NCBI GenBank assembly: GCA_964496245.1
Contig: CAZBZG010000023.1
Coordinates: 1-25,737, forward strand
DNA length: 25,737 bases
Direction: 5' to 3'
Source of the DNA: CAZBZG01 sp964496245
GTDB lineage: Bacteria; Planctomycetota; SZUA-567
Numbering within the stretch: the first letter of the stretch is position 1; the number at the start of each line of letters is the position of its first letter. Positions 1 to 8,209 of the stretch are shown piece after piece. The notes under the pieces are model-generated. The model was not told where the DNA came from. It did no database searches and saw only the letters and a list, made by a program, of their open reading frames with translations. The translations under genes were made by a program, and so were the position numbers.

Positions 1-110
1 TGGGGCTTGATGACGAGCGGGCTTCGGATCAGCGCATCCTGGAGCGAACCGTGGGTCTTCTCGGGAAGATCCCACGTCGGCAGGGTCGGACCACGCAAAC
101 GCGTTGCCAT
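1..110 (-). CDS. Partial hypothetical protein, N-terminus only
   Basis: An open frame on the minus strand starts at an ATG at 110 and stays open to the left edge, giving about 36 residues (MATRLRGPTLPTWDLPEK...). Third codon positions are mostly G or C, as in the other genes here, and the peptide reads like normal protein. No Shine-Dalgarno sequence precedes the ATG. I do not recognise the family. A caution is that the first codons lie inside one arm of the inverted repeat that brackets the neighbouring transposase, so the start could be a product of that repeat. The gene would lie downstream of, and in the same orientation as, the transposase. Confidence 0.35.
   Translation of the reverse strand, partial: MATRLRGPTLPTWDLPEKTHGSLQDALIRSPLVIKP
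79..102 (-). repeat. Left arm of inverted repeat bracketing the RAYT gene
   Basis: Read on the minus strand this 24-mer matches 1091-1114 on the plus strand at 20 of 24 positions, including an uninterrupted 13-mer GTGGTCCGACCCT (plus 82-94 against 1099-1111). The two arms enclose the transposase gene and about 200 nt on its upstream side, roughly 1.04 kb in all. Confidence 0.5.
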
Positions 111-157
111 CAATGGACATGGGCTGCTCTGGGCGCCCCCCATCCCTCCTTACACGG

Positions 158-177
158 GATTTTCATGCCCGAAAATC
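158..177. other. Hairpin at the 3' end of the RAYT gene
   Basis: A perfect 7-bp stem, GATTTTC (158-164) and GAAAATC (171-177), with a 6-nt loop overlaps the stop codon of the transposase. There is no T-run, so it is not a convincing intrinsic terminator. RAYT enzymes act on short hairpins, so it could instead be a REP-like structure. That reading is inference. Confidence 0.35.
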
Positions 178-898
178 AGGCGTAAGGCGCTCCGACCTCA
201 CGCAGCATCCAATGCTGGGATGCGAGTTCTTCGACCGTGAGTGTGACCCGCCCCCGCGTCTGCTCCTCGATGCTGCGGACAAACGCCTCGCTCCCCACAG
301 CGATGCTCTCGGTCCACTCGGGCTCGCGCGCGTTTGCGCCTCTGCGGCAGATCTCGTCGATCATCTGCTCATAATTTGTCCGCAGCTCTTCTTCAGAGGT
401 GCAGCCGCTACATTCGAGGACCGTGGGAATGTCCAGCAGGCGATAGCGTGTGCGCTGGCCGACCAGTTCATGATACCCACACCACTGCCAGTCGCGGGGA
501 TGCGGGACGGCCTGCGCGCGCACCATATTCGTATCGATGTACCTCAGGCAGTTCCAGAGATAGGTCTCGCTGTCGATCATGGTGCAGTGGAAGCGATCTC
601 CCCAGAAAGCCCCGGAACGAGCTTTGCGCGTGTTGTAGGACTGCGCGAACTCTCCTTGCACCTTCTGCATCATCCGGCTGATCGCCGTCGGCTCTTTCGC
701 ACGGGCGATCACATGGATGTGATTGGACGTAATGCAATAGCCGAGCAGCGCGACCCGATATTGCTCGAGTCCCTCTCGGAGGCGATGACGGTACTCCGAC
801 CGGTCACGCGCAAAGCGCAGGAGGAAGCTGCGATCGTGACACCGGTGGGTCAGGTGGTAGATGTGGTCCGGTAGCATATAGCGGTTTGATCGCGGCAT
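176..898 (-). CDS. REP-associated tyrosine transposase (RAYT, IS200-like Y1 HUH family)
   Basis: This single-strand DNA transposase-like enzyme of the TnpA-REP/RAYT group (Y1_Tnp fold) cuts and joins REP-type hairpins rather than moving a classical insertion sequence. The N-terminus (PRSNRY..., HLTHRCHDR) is typical. The HUH metal motif is H60-I61-H62 within CITSNHIHV. A Tyr near residue 88 (QSYNTR), followed by GAFWGDRF and RYIDTNMVRA, matches the conserved second half, though I infer rather than know which Tyr is catalytic. I chose the ATG at 898 (MPRSNRY) because family members start there; an upstream in-frame start at 922 exists. Length (240 aa) is normal for a RAYT with a C-terminal tail. 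The gene appears intact and stands alone between inverted-repeat arms. Confidence 0.9.
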   Translation of the reverse strand: MPRSNRYMLPDHIYHLTHRCHDRSFLLRFARDRSEYRHRLREGLEQYRVALLGYCITSNHIHVIARAKEPTAISRMMQKVQGEFAQSYNTRKARSGAFWGDRFHCTMIDSETYLWNCLRYIDTNMVRAQAVPHPRDWQWCGYHELVGQRTRYRLLDIPTVLECSGCTSEEELRTNYEQMIDEICRRGANAREPEWTESIAVGSEAFVRSIEEQTRGRVTLTVEELASQHWMLREVGAPYA

Positions 899-1127
899 GG
901 GGACAGGGTACCCATCTTCCACAGCAAAGGCAAGACTCTGGGGCGACTCGTCAGCCCCGGTTTGCCAATTGGATGGACGGAGCGCTCCGTACGCGAAGGA
1001 AGCGGGGGCTGGATGTCCTTTTCGACCTCAAAAAAGAGCGCTAAGGGGGGGATCGGTCGCCAAAATGGCGCTAACCTTCTCGCATATCAGGCGTTACTGT
1101 GGTCCGACCCTACCACCCCGCTACCAC
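899..1127. other. Non-coding flank of the RAYT gene with small palindromes
   Basis: No convincing gene. It holds the palindrome GGGTACCC at 906-913, immediately upstream of the transposase start. A 5-bp hairpin CGCCA/TGGCG lies at 1058-1070, and the 7-mer GCGCTAA occurs twice (1038-1044 and 1068-1074). Short hairpins beside a RAYT are candidates for its DNA substrate. None has the canonical REP form that I could verify. Confidence 0.35.
1091..1114 (+). repeat. Right arm of inverted repeat bracketing the RAYT gene
   Basis: This is the partner of 79-102 in opposite orientation, with 20 of 24 identities and a 13-nt perfect core. The RND-pump remnant begins about 14 nt beyond it, so the arm may mark the boundary of an inserted or mobilised segment. 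Confidence 0.5.
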
Positions 1128-1304
1128 CCCGCCTTTTTCATGCAGACGATGGACCTCTCCCTCAATACTTCGACCCTGATTGCCATTGGCATGTCCGTAG
1201 GCATCCTGGTGTCGGGCATGCTGACCCTGATCGTCATGCCCGTACTCTACGACCTCTTCACCGCCCGATCGGCACCGCCCCACCGGGAGGATTCCCGCAC
1301 ATAG
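1128..1304 (+). pseudogene. Remnant of an RND efflux pump (TM4-like segment joined to C-terminal TM12-like segment)
   Basis: The frame reads PAFFMQTMDLSLNTSTL then IAIGMSVGILV. This resembles the TM3-TM4 region of AcrB/CusA-type RND pumps (GLSLNTSTL.AL..SIGILVD). It then passes without a break into SGMLTLIVMPVLYDLF and a stop at 1302-1304. That second part matches the very C-terminal TM12 of the same family (LTLfviPVLYdlF). In an intact pump of about 1,000 residues these segments lie some 600 or more residues apart, so this looks like an internal-deletion relic. It could be expressed as a short membrane peptide from the ATG at 1140, but no ribosome site supports that. Assignment rests on motif recall. 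Confidence 0.5.
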
Positions 1305-1329
1305 CAGCCCGCCCCCGGAGCAACACCCC

Positions 1330-2670
1330 TCACGCTTCCTGCAGCGACGCATCCAGATCGAGCAGTTCGCGCACGAGCTCCGTGTGGATGTCGGCAAACG
1401 GGAGCTGGCGGCAGATGAACGGCACGCGGTCGGCTTCGTATCCGCCCTTGGCGGCCGCGGTCTTGTCCGTGGCATACCCCTGGCTGTCGTTGGTGAAGCC
1501 CATGACGAGCGGGATCCGGGCCCTGGCGCCGGCGACCACCTCGTTCTTGATGGCGCGGAAGACCTCGAAGGGACAGCCGAGAAATGAAACCGGCCCCACG
1601 CGCAACCCCTGGAGCTCGCTCTCCGGGATCAGACTCTCGCCCGCGTCGAGGCGCGCGAGAAGGGAGCGCAACGCGTCGGCATAGACCATGGCCATGCGCA
1701 CCTCTCGGTCTGCGTCGCGCGCATCCGGCGCGTGCAGGATCTCTTCCTGCTCGGCGAGCAGCGCCGCCAGCTTTCTCCGATCCCACGGCTTGCGACTGAA
1801 CGCCACGCGCTTCTGCACGGTGCGCAGCGTGTCCACCTCGACGGGCCGGGCCTGCTCGAGGCCCTGGAGCACAGAACGGGCGTAGCGCGCAGCCACGGCG
1901 TCCAGCGCGCGGAGCGCCTCGCCCTCGTCCGGACAGACCACGCACGCGTTGATGTCACCCTGCGCGCCCTGGAGGAAGAGGCCGTTTGCCCCTGGGTGGA
2001 GCCGCTCGATCAGGTTGGTGGCCACGCCCGGCCAGTCGCCGTGGATCTTGCGCGACCCGCTGCCGCCGATGACCGGATGGCAGCCGTAGTAGGAAGCGAA
2101 TCCGATCATCTGGCCGCCCGCATCCACGCGCAGCACGTGGCAGAAGGGATCGGTCTCTTCGGGCTTGTCCGGCTGCCAGTCGTCGTCCAGCACCTCCTCC
2201 ACGGTCTCGGCACGGAACTTGTCGTACACGCGGTTGATGGCAATGCCGCGGCACGGCACCTCGGCGTGTGCGAGCGTCGCGTCCTGCAGGTTCTCTACAG
2301 CCTGCACACAGGCGCGCGCGATGCGCCGCGGGAGCAGCTCCAAGTACGGCGGATCGGGCGTGCCCCAGCCGCCGTAGACGCGGAGGGCCGGGCCGCTGTG
2401 GGTGTGAATGCCGTGGATCAGGATCCGGTCGGCAGGCAGGGCCGTGGCTTCGCCCACGAGCTTGCGCGCTTCTTCGGTCATGAACGCGCACACGCCCACG
2501 AGATCGCAGCTCACCAGCACCGCGCGTTCGCCGTCCACGTCAAAGGCCATGGCGCGCGCGTAGAGGGGATCCCGCACGCCGTCCGAATGCCGGCAGAGGT
2601 ACGGCCCATAGCCCTGGAGCTCCACGCCCACCCGCGGCGTGATGTCCTGTTTGGCGCATCCGATCTTCAT
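1330..2670 (-). CDS. Neutral/alkaline ceramidase-fold hydrolase (first of two)
   Basis: The 446-aa protein belongs to the neutral/alkaline non-lysosomal ceramidase N-terminal-domain family (PF04734-like). Visible are the opening KQDITPRVG motif, the zinc-binding H89-T90-H91-S-G-P, and a further candidate zinc ligand at H198 (YYGCHPV). In true neutral ceramidases the nucleophilic Ser sits in GD(V/I)SPN; here the equivalent stretch (234-243) reads QGAQGDINAC, with Asn where Ser would be. Ceramide hydrolysis is therefore unlikely and the substrate is unknown. There is no signal peptide, unlike secreted ceramidases. It is the last gene of the unit and its ATG overlaps the stop of the preceding paralogue by 4 nt (ATGA), implying translational coupling. 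The C-terminal half is shorter than in bona fide ceramidases. Confidence 0.8.
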   Translation of the reverse strand: MKIGCAKQDITPRVGVELQGYGPYLCRHSDGVRDPLYARAMAFDVDGERAVLVSCDLVGVCAFMTEEARKLVGEATALPADRILIHGIHTHSGPALRVYGGWGTPDPPYLELLPRRIARACVQAVENLQDATLAHAEVPCRGIAINRVYDKFRAETVEEVLDDDWQPDKPEETDPFCHVLRVDAGGQMIGFASYYGCHPVIGGSGSRKIHGDWPGVATNLIERLHPGANGLFLQGAQGDINACVVCPDEGEALRALDAVAARYARSVLQGLEQARPVEVDTLRTVQKRVAFSRKPWDRRKLAALLAEQEEILHAPDARDADREVRMAMVYADALRSLLARLDAGESLIPESELQGLRVGPVSFLGCPFEVFRAIKNEVVAGARARIPLVMGFTNDSQGYATDKTAAAKGGYEADRVPFICRQLPFADIHTELVRELLDLDASLQEA

Positions 2671-3881
2671 GTCAGCCCTCCCTGCTCAATAAGGGAATGA
2701 GCCATGCCCACGAGCGCGTCGATCGCCTCCTCCCCTGCCCCGGGTGGTACAGCCGTACGGCTGATGGCCGGCGAATCCTCTGCATACAGGTCCACGCCAT
2801 ACCCGCCCGTTGCGTAGGCCTCGCGCGTAGGTACGTACCCAACCGATCCGTTCGCATACCCGATGAGCGCAGCCGGCTGCGGCGCAAGCCGCGCCTTGAA
2901 GTCGAGCTGGAACTCGATGAAGAACTCGCCCGGCACAAAGCCGAGGACCACCGGGCCGAGCGCCAGACAATCGACCTCGAGGGCGACCCCGAGCGAATCG
3001 TCCACGCGATTGGCAAACGTCAAACGCGACGACTTGAACGCCAAGCACGGATCGGGAATGGCTTCGGCGTGCGCGGCCGCTGCTGCGACGCCCTCGCCCA
3101 GAGCCTGTCCCACGGACGCGCATGCCGTGAGAGTATCCCGCATGCATGCGCGCGGATGCACGTTGCCGGCCGCGCCGTTGCAGAAGAGGCTGACCGCGCC
3201 CGGAAAGGCTCCTTCGATATGCGCGTTGGCCACGCCGGGGAAATCGGCCGAATATTGATCGTTCTTCGGGCCCAGGGTGAGCGCATGCGCTGCGAACGAG
3301 AAGAGCACAGCCTTGGTGCCGGACGTCGCCTCAAAGCGCAGCACCAGCGCCTCCGGATCCACGACGCCTGTGGTCACGCCGTCTTCGTATTCCATCTGCA
3401 TGCGCGCCTTGCCGTCAGGCCCCTGCACGCGGCGGTTGTGGGTGAGCTCCAAGCGCGGTCGGGCGAGGAAAGCGTCGACCGTTTCCAGGTCGGCGTGCGC
3501 ACGGGCCACAGCATCGGCCGCGCGGCCGATCATGTCCTCGATCCAAGGATCCTCGGGCGTGTTGCCGAAGCGGTAGGTGGTCTCCGGCCCGGAATGCGTG
3601 TGCGTCGCGGTCACGAGAACCTGTCGGCCCTCGAGCGCGGGCACGCGCGCAGCGATCGCCTCGCGCAGGCGCGCCACATCCCCGGCCTGCACGGCCGTCA
3701 GGTCGAACGTGCAGATCGCCACCGCGGTCCGGCCGTCTGCGAGCACCAGCACCCGGGCCTGGATGGGATCGTGCGCACCCCGCGCGCGGCGCGGAATGCC
3801 CTCGGGCCGTTTGGGAAACGCGGCCATGAGCGATCCCGCGGCCGGTGTGATGTCTACGACAGCCGTACCGGCCTTCAGCAT
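2667..3881 (-). CDS. Neutral/alkaline ceramidase-fold hydrolase (second paralogue)
   Basis: This 404-aa relative of the downstream gene has the N-terminal VVDITP motif, the zinc motif H94-T95-H96-S-G-P and H199 in FAAHALT. The stretch equivalent to GD(V/I)SPN reads NGAAGNVHPR (235-244), so the ceramidase Ser nucleophile is replaced by His. The two paralogues differ substantially, so they are not a recent duplication and may act on related substrates or as subunits. No signal peptide is visible. I chose the ATG at 3881, which shares one base with the sulfatase stop (TGATG); a GTG one codon upstream (3884) is possible. It overlaps the next gene by 4 nt. Confidence 0.8.
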   Translation of the reverse strand: MLKAGTAVVDITPAAGSLMAAFPKRPEGIPRRARGAHDPIQARVLVLADGRTAVAICTFDLTAVQAGDVARLREAIAARVPALEGRQVLVTATHTHSGPETTYRFGNTPEDPWIEDMIGRAADAVARAHADLETVDAFLARPRLELTHNRRVQGPDGKARMQMEYEDGVTTGVVDPEALVLRFEATSGTKAVLFSFAAHALTLGPKNDQYSADFPGVANAHIEGAFPGAVSLFCNGAAGNVHPRACMRDTLTACASVGQALGEGVAAAAAHAEAIPDPCLAFKSSRLTFANRVDDSLGVALEVDCLALGPVVLGFVPGEFFIEFQLDFKARLAPQPAALIGYANGSVGYVPTREAYATGGYGVDLYAEDSPAISRTAVPPGAGEEAIDALVGMAHSLIEQGGLT

Positions 3882-5257
3882 CACAGCCCCTTTGCTGCGT
3901 ACTTGGGACCACCCGGCCGATAGGCGCGGGCCGCCTCGCGCTGCTCAGGCGGCGGCAGCACGTGCCCGCTCTGCAGAGGCGAGGCCGTTTCCTGCATCAT
4001 ACGCTCCATGCGCATCCGCAGTTCGTCCAGCACCGCTTGCGACGCCGGCTCGTCCGCCAGATTGGTCCGCTCGAGCGGATCACGCACGAGATCATAGAGC
4101 TCTTCGCGCGGCGGCTTGGAACTCGGTCCTTTCAGTGCCTGCCACGCCGGGCTCGTGAGTACGTCGAAATCGTCCACCCGCACCCACCGGCCGGCCGCAA
4201 AGGTGGAGAGGACCTCCGGATCCGCGCCGGCCGCGTCCTCGGGGGTGACCGCGAACGAGCGGATGTACTTGTGCGTGGCCGTGCGTACGTAGTGCATGGG
4301 GTCGTACGCCACGTCATAGAAGAGCGCCCCGCAGACCTGGTCGCGCGGCGTGTAGGGTCTTCCGTCGAGCAACGGGAGGAAGCTCTGCCCGGCCAGCGTC
4401 GCCGGCACCTCGATGCCCGCCGCCTCGAGGAGAGTGGGCGTCACATCCAGATTGCTGATGAGATCGTCGACTGTCCGCCCCCCCCGCCCTTGGCCCGGAC
4501 GACGCAGGATGAGCGACACGTGCACGCCTGGATCGTAGAGCGTGGCTTTGGCGCCGGGAAACGCCGCCCCGTGGTCGGTGGTGAAGAGGACCCACGTGTT
4601 CGCATCCAGGCCGTTCGTATGCAGGGCGTCGAGCGCGCGCCCGATGGCCGTGTCCATGTCCAGGATGTCCTGATGGAAGTGCGTGAGATCCTCGCGGATG
4701 GCCGGTGTGTCCGGCAGATACGCGGGCACATCCATTTCGTCGGGCGCAAAGCTCGTGTCGTCCGACCACGGCCGGTGCACGTGCTTGAACCCGGCGTAGG
4801 CGAACCACGGCTTCTGCTGCGCCTCAGAACTCTGCAAGAACGCGGCGAGCGCATTGCAGACGCGGTCCACGTGGAACCCGCCCTTCTCCTGGGAGTGGGT
4901 CTGCTGATACCCGAGCCGCTCGGGCGCGCCGTGCACTTCGTGCTGGAAGCCGAAGAGGTGGGTGGCGTAGCCTGCTTCGGCCAGGCGCGCAGCCAGATGC
5001 GGGGCCTCGGGCCGCAGGTTCCAGCCGAAATTGGAGAGCCCCACGAGACCGTTCTGGTGCGGATACAGCCCGGTCATGAGGCAGCCGCGGCTCGGCGTGC
5101 ATTCGGGTGCGGGCGTGAAGCAATTGGCGAAGCGCACGCCCTGCGCGGCGAGCCGATCAAGGCGCGGCGACTGCACGCTCGCGTGGCCGTAGCAGCCGAG
5201 GTGCACGCCCAGGTCGTGGGGGATGAAGACGAGGATGTTGGGCCGGGACGAAGCCAT
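3881..5257 (-). CDS. Sulfatase, SGSH-like (N-sulfoglucosamine sulfohydrolase type)
   Basis: The 458-aa formylglycine-dependent sulfatase has the maturation motif C53-T-P-S-R-G followed by CLMTG, placing the Cys to be oxidised at residue 53. The N-terminal metal site reads FIPHDLG (H14, D15) rather than the usual DD. That form, with HLGCYG after it, is typical of the heparan-N-sulfatase-like branch. A second metal/catalytic block is FTTDHGAAFPGAK (D228, H229, K237). The C-terminal ELYDLVRDPLERTNLA is a standard sulfatase ending. There is no signal peptide, so action in the cytoplasm on an imported substrate is suggested. No formylglycine-generating enzyme is in the window. The start lies 2 nt after the DUF3604 stop. 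Confidence 0.9.
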   Translation of the reverse strand: MASSRPNILVFIPHDLGVHLGCYGHASVQSPRLDRLAAQGVRFANCFTPAPECTPSRGCLMTGLYPHQNGLVGLSNFGWNLRPEAPHLAARLAEAGYATHLFGFQHEVHGAPERLGYQQTHSQEKGGFHVDRVCNALAAFLQSSEAQQKPWFAYAGFKHVHRPWSDDTSFAPDEMDVPAYLPDTPAIREDLTHFHQDILDMDTAIGRALDALHTNGLDANTWVLFTTDHGAAFPGAKATLYDPGVHVSLILRRPGQGRGGRTVDDLISNLDVTPTLLEAAGIEVPATLAGQSFLPLLDGRPYTPRDQVCGALFYDVAYDPMHYVRTATHKYIRSFAVTPEDAAGADPEVLSTFAAGRWVRVDDFDVLTSPAWQALKGPSSKPPREELYDLVRDPLERTNLADEPASQAVLDELRMRMERMMQETASPLQSGHVLPPPEQREAARAYRPGGPKYAAKGL

Positions 5258-5259
5258 GA

Positions 5260-6759
5260 TCAGCGTTCATCCCCCCAGACCGGGCTCGACCAGGCGAGAT
5301 CGCCCCCCTCGGTCTCCACGCGGACGTAGGCGAAGTCGTCTGCGCCGAAAGCGGGAAGGGCAAAGCGCGGCTCGCACGTGTGCGGGACCGTTTCAGGGGT
5401 GGCCTGTTCAGGCTCTTCGCCGTTCAGCACGAGCACGACCGCGCGGATGCCGTCCTCGGACGCCGCGCGCACGCAGAGGGCGCGTTCCTGTCCGCTCCCG
5501 ACGAGCTCCGTATCGAGATAGATGCGGCTCAGGGTCGTGGCATAGGTCTGGTGATTGCCGATGGCGTCGAACACGTGTTCCCGCGTGAGTGCGGGCACCC
5601 AGGCCGCGGTCAGTCCCTGATCGGGGCTGCGGTGCGTGCGCGCGGGATAGCTTTCCTCGTGCAGCGCGTCGCCGGGCCGGCCGTCGTGAATGTCCCCCCC
5701 GCCCACGAACCCGAGACGATAGCGCATATTGAGCGCGTCGACCACGTGCCGGCCGTCGCACTCGCCGCCCAGATTCTCGGGCGCAAGGGGGCGGGGATTG
5801 CCCTGGCCCGCAGGCTTTTCGGAACTCCCCCACACCGAGTAGATCTCCACCGCCTTCTCGTATTCGGCGTTCCACCCCAGCGTCCAGTCCACGCCCATGA
5901 CCGTGTTGGCGGGATGATGCGGGATGGCGACGGCTTCCAGACCGATGGCGTCGAGCCGCGCCCACAGCTTGTCGAGCGTGTCGCATGCGGGATCGGTGCT
6001 GCGCAGCACCGGCCCGCCATCGCCGCGATAGTAGATGTTGCGGTGGCCGGGCGCGCCGCGGGCCTTGTCGTGGTGCGTCCACTCCTGTCCATGGAGCGTG
6101 GCGAACCGGCCGGGCGCGTTGAAATCGTTCGTCACCGCCTGGAAGTAATCCCACTGCCGGTCGGTCACGCCTTCCATGTGATCCGAGAGCGCGCCGAAGT
6201 CGAGAAAGGCCTGATCGCGCGCGAACGCGTAGAGCTCTTCGGGGCACCGGACGCCGTCGCTGAAGAACGTCTGCCAGTGCGGATCGCCCCACACGAGGCG
6301 GCGCTCGGGCGGAGCTTCCGTGACATAACACGGATTGCTCCAGACTTCGACGCCCGAGACCGGGTCCCTGAGCTTGAGGAAGTGGAAGCCATCTGACTGC
6401 CAGGCGAACCCGTCAAAGATCTTGATGGGTCGTTTGTCGCCGGGGAAGGCGCCCTGGCCTTTGCCATCAAAAGCGAGCGACGTGGGCCCGCTCAGGCCCG
6501 TTGCCTCGGTCACCTCGAGCGCGCCCTGCCACTCGGGCAGGCAGTTGTCCACGTACTGGATCTGGCGCTGGACGTTCAGATTGAAAGGGCTCCCCAGGCC
6601 GGGCTTCCGCGTGTTCCAGGCACCCTTGCACGGGACGGGGTACACCGGCCCCAGGACCCGGGCCTTGGCGGAAAAGGCTTCGCCCACGCCGAGACGCGAA
6701 GGGATGACGCAGCGGATGGCTTGCGGTGTGATCGTCGCTGTCGGTGGTGAACTCGCCAT
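5260..6759 (-). CDS. DUF3604 family protein with PHP-like metal sites
   Basis: The 499-aa protein is of the DUF3604 type (PF12228-like), a poorly characterised branch related to PHP metallohydrolases. Putative metal-binding blocks appear in order: GDPHWQT (158-164, equivalent to GDLHxHT), LSDHME (191-196), GQEWTHH (224-230), IPHHP (279-283) and GGDIHDGRPG (354-363). Residues 1-150 form a probable beta-rich leader domain and residues 390-499 a C-terminal beta domain. There is no signal peptide. It opens the tightly coupled block with the sulfatase and both ceramidase-fold genes, 65 nt after the aminotransferase stop. Substrate and reaction are unknown; an esterase or phosphoesterase is plausible from the fold only. 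Confidence 0.8.
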   Translation of the reverse strand: MASSPPTATITPQAIRCVIPSRLGVGEAFSAKARVLGPVYPVPCKGAWNTRKPGLGSPFNLNVQRQIQYVDNCLPEWQGALEVTEATGLSGPTSLAFDGKGQGAFPGDKRPIKIFDGFAWQSDGFHFLKLRDPVSGVEVWSNPCYVTEAPPERRLVWGDPHWQTFFSDGVRCPEELYAFARDQAFLDFGALSDHMEGVTDRQWDYFQAVTNDFNAPGRFATLHGQEWTHHDKARGAPGHRNIYYRGDGGPVLRSTDPACDTLDKLWARLDAIGLEAVAIPHHPANTVMGVDWTLGWNAEYEKAVEIYSVWGSSEKPAGQGNPRPLAPENLGGECDGRHVVDALNMRYRLGFVGGGDIHDGRPGDALHEESYPARTHRSPDQGLTAAWVPALTREHVFDAIGNHQTYATTLSRIYLDTELVGSGQERALCVRAASEDGIRAVVLVLNGEEPEQATPETVPHTCEPRFALPAFGADDFAYVRVETEGGDLAWSSPVWGDER

Positions 6760-6824
6760 GGACAGATCCAGGATCCGGTTGCGGGCTTCTCACGCCCTGT
6801 GCGTACGCCAAGCGTGCGGTTCTG

Positions 6825-8147
6825 TCAAGCCTGGCCTTCCGCTTCCCGGGCCTCCGCCTCGAAATGTTCGCGGATCTCGTCCAGATTCCCGTTCACCTTC
6901 TCCATGGCCTCGATCCACTCGTTCAGATACGCCCGGCTCCCGAGCAGGTGCTGCTGGCTGACGATCACACCGGTCTCGGTGAACGCCTTCTCGACCTCGG
7001 GCAAATGGAGCGCGGCGTAGTTCTGCATGACGGCCGGGTCCCGATAGGGCACGGGGCTCGTGCGGTCGTAGAGGTTGAGAAGCGGATGGCGGTAGACGGG
7101 CGGATAGGGCGTGCCAAAGGAGCATCCCTCTGCGCTGAGCGCCTGGCGGTACTGATCCCGGTGGAGACCGCGCGCCTGCGAAGGGTCGAAGATGAAATTC
7201 ATTCCGTAGTAAGCCTGCCGGGTCACGCGGGGATCGCGCTCGACCGCGCGGAGGGGCCCGCCCAACGCGTTGATGCGTTCGGTGAGATACGCCACGTTCT
7301 CCTCCCGGATGCGCGTCTGCTCGGGCAGGCGGGAGAGCCCGCCCCGCAGCAGTACGGCCTGCATCTCGGTGAAGCGGTAGTTGTGGGCATAACGGCCCGC
7401 CGGCGTCAACGGCGGTTTGGCATCGGCCTCCCACGCCTGCGTGCGGTCGGGCATGAAGCCCACGTGCTTGAGCGCGTGGATCGTGTCGGCTACGTCCTGG
7501 GAGTTGCAGGTGACCGCCCCGCCTTCCCCGCAGGTCAGCACCTTGCTCTGCTGGAAGGAGAAGCTCCCCGCATCGCCGATCGCGCCCGCGCCCCGGCCGC
7601 GCCATTGGCTCCCGTGCTGATGAGCGACATCTTCGACGATCTTGAGATCGTGCTCGCGGGCAATCTCGAGGATCGCGTCCATGTCGCACATGCAACCGTA
7701 GAGGTGGACCGGAATGATGGCCTTGGTCTTGGGCGTAATCGCCGCCCGGATCGCTTCAGGGCTGATGCACAGGGTTTCTGGATCGATGTCCACGAGCACC
7801 ACGTTCGCGCCGATGTCCAGTGCCGCCTGGGCTGTGGCCACCCAGGTGAGGCCCGGCACGATGACTTCGTGCCCGGCCTCCACCCCCACGGCCTGGAGCG
7901 CGCACTGGAGCGTGACTGTGCCGTTGGCCAGACACATGCAGTACTGGCTGCCGATGAACGCAGCATAGTCGCGGCAGAAGGCGCGTTCGTGTTCGCCCAG
8001 CCAACTCCACTGGCCGGAAGCCACGACCTCGGCCATCCACGCCTGCTCCTGCTTGCCGGACACCGGCCAGGCAGGTGCAGTCATTGTCACGGTCTTCTCG
8101 CCATCGAGAATGGCGGGGCGGGCCTGGGACAGCGTGGAAGCGGACAT
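6825..8147 (-). CDS. DegT/DnrJ/EryC1/StrS-family PLP aminotransferase
   Basis: The 440-aa enzyme transfers an amino group to a keto-sugar or keto-inositol using PLP. Evidence is the fold signature PGLTWVATAQA (98-108), VEDVAHQHGS (171-180, with Asp173 expected to contact the pyridine nitrogen) and FSFQQSKVLTCGEGG, where K202 is the expected Schiff-base lysine. Its style is closest to the glutamine:scyllo-inosose/AHBA-synthase-like group. I chose the ATG at 8147 because AGGAG sits 7 nt upstream. An in-frame ATG at 8219 would add 24 residues unlike the family. It is the first gene of the minus-strand unit and diverges from the AraC-type regulator. Its presence with an SGSH-like sulfatase points to amino-sugar or aminocyclitol chemistry (inference). 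Confidence 0.9.
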   Translation of the reverse strand: MSASTLSQARPAILDGEKTVTMTAPAWPVSGKQEQAWMAEVVASGQWSWLGEHERAFCRDYAAFIGSQYCMCLANGTVTLQCALQAVGVEAGHEVIVPGLTWVATAQAALDIGANVVLVDIDPETLCISPEAIRAAITPKTKAIIPVHLYGCMCDMDAILEIAREHDLKIVEDVAHQHGSQWRGRGAGAIGDAGSFSFQQSKVLTCGEGGAVTCNSQDVADTIHALKHVGFMPDRTQAWEADAKPPLTPAGRYAHNYRFTEMQAVLLRGGLSRLPEQTRIREENVAYLTERINALGGPLRAVERDPRVTRQAYYGMNFIFDPSQARGLHRDQYRQALSAEGCSFGTPYPPVYRHPLLNLYDRTSPVPYRDPAVMQNYAALHLPEVEKAFTETGVIVSQQHLLGSRAYLNEWIEAMEKVNGNLDEIREHFEAEAREAEGQA

Positions 8148-8209
8148 GGGGGTCTCCTGACTGGAATTGCGGTCTGCGGTCGGGCCAACGTTGTCCCAAT
8201 GCACAGGCC

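Noticed and set aside
1110..1475. Minus-strand frame across the RND relic
   Set aside because: It is out of frame with the adjacent ceramidase-fold gene, Arg/Gly-rich and without motifs.
2697..6396. Long plus-strand frames opposite the ceramidase-fold, sulfatase and DUF3604 genes
   Set aside because: No motifs and no ribosome sites; the minus-strand genes have full family signatures and coupled starts and stops.
6800..6828. Possible promoter (minus strand TTGACA, 17 nt, TACGCA) before the DUF3604 gene
   Set aside because: The -10 box is poor and the -35 overlaps the aminotransferase stop codon, so the match is probably chance; transcription from the upstream promoter is simpler.
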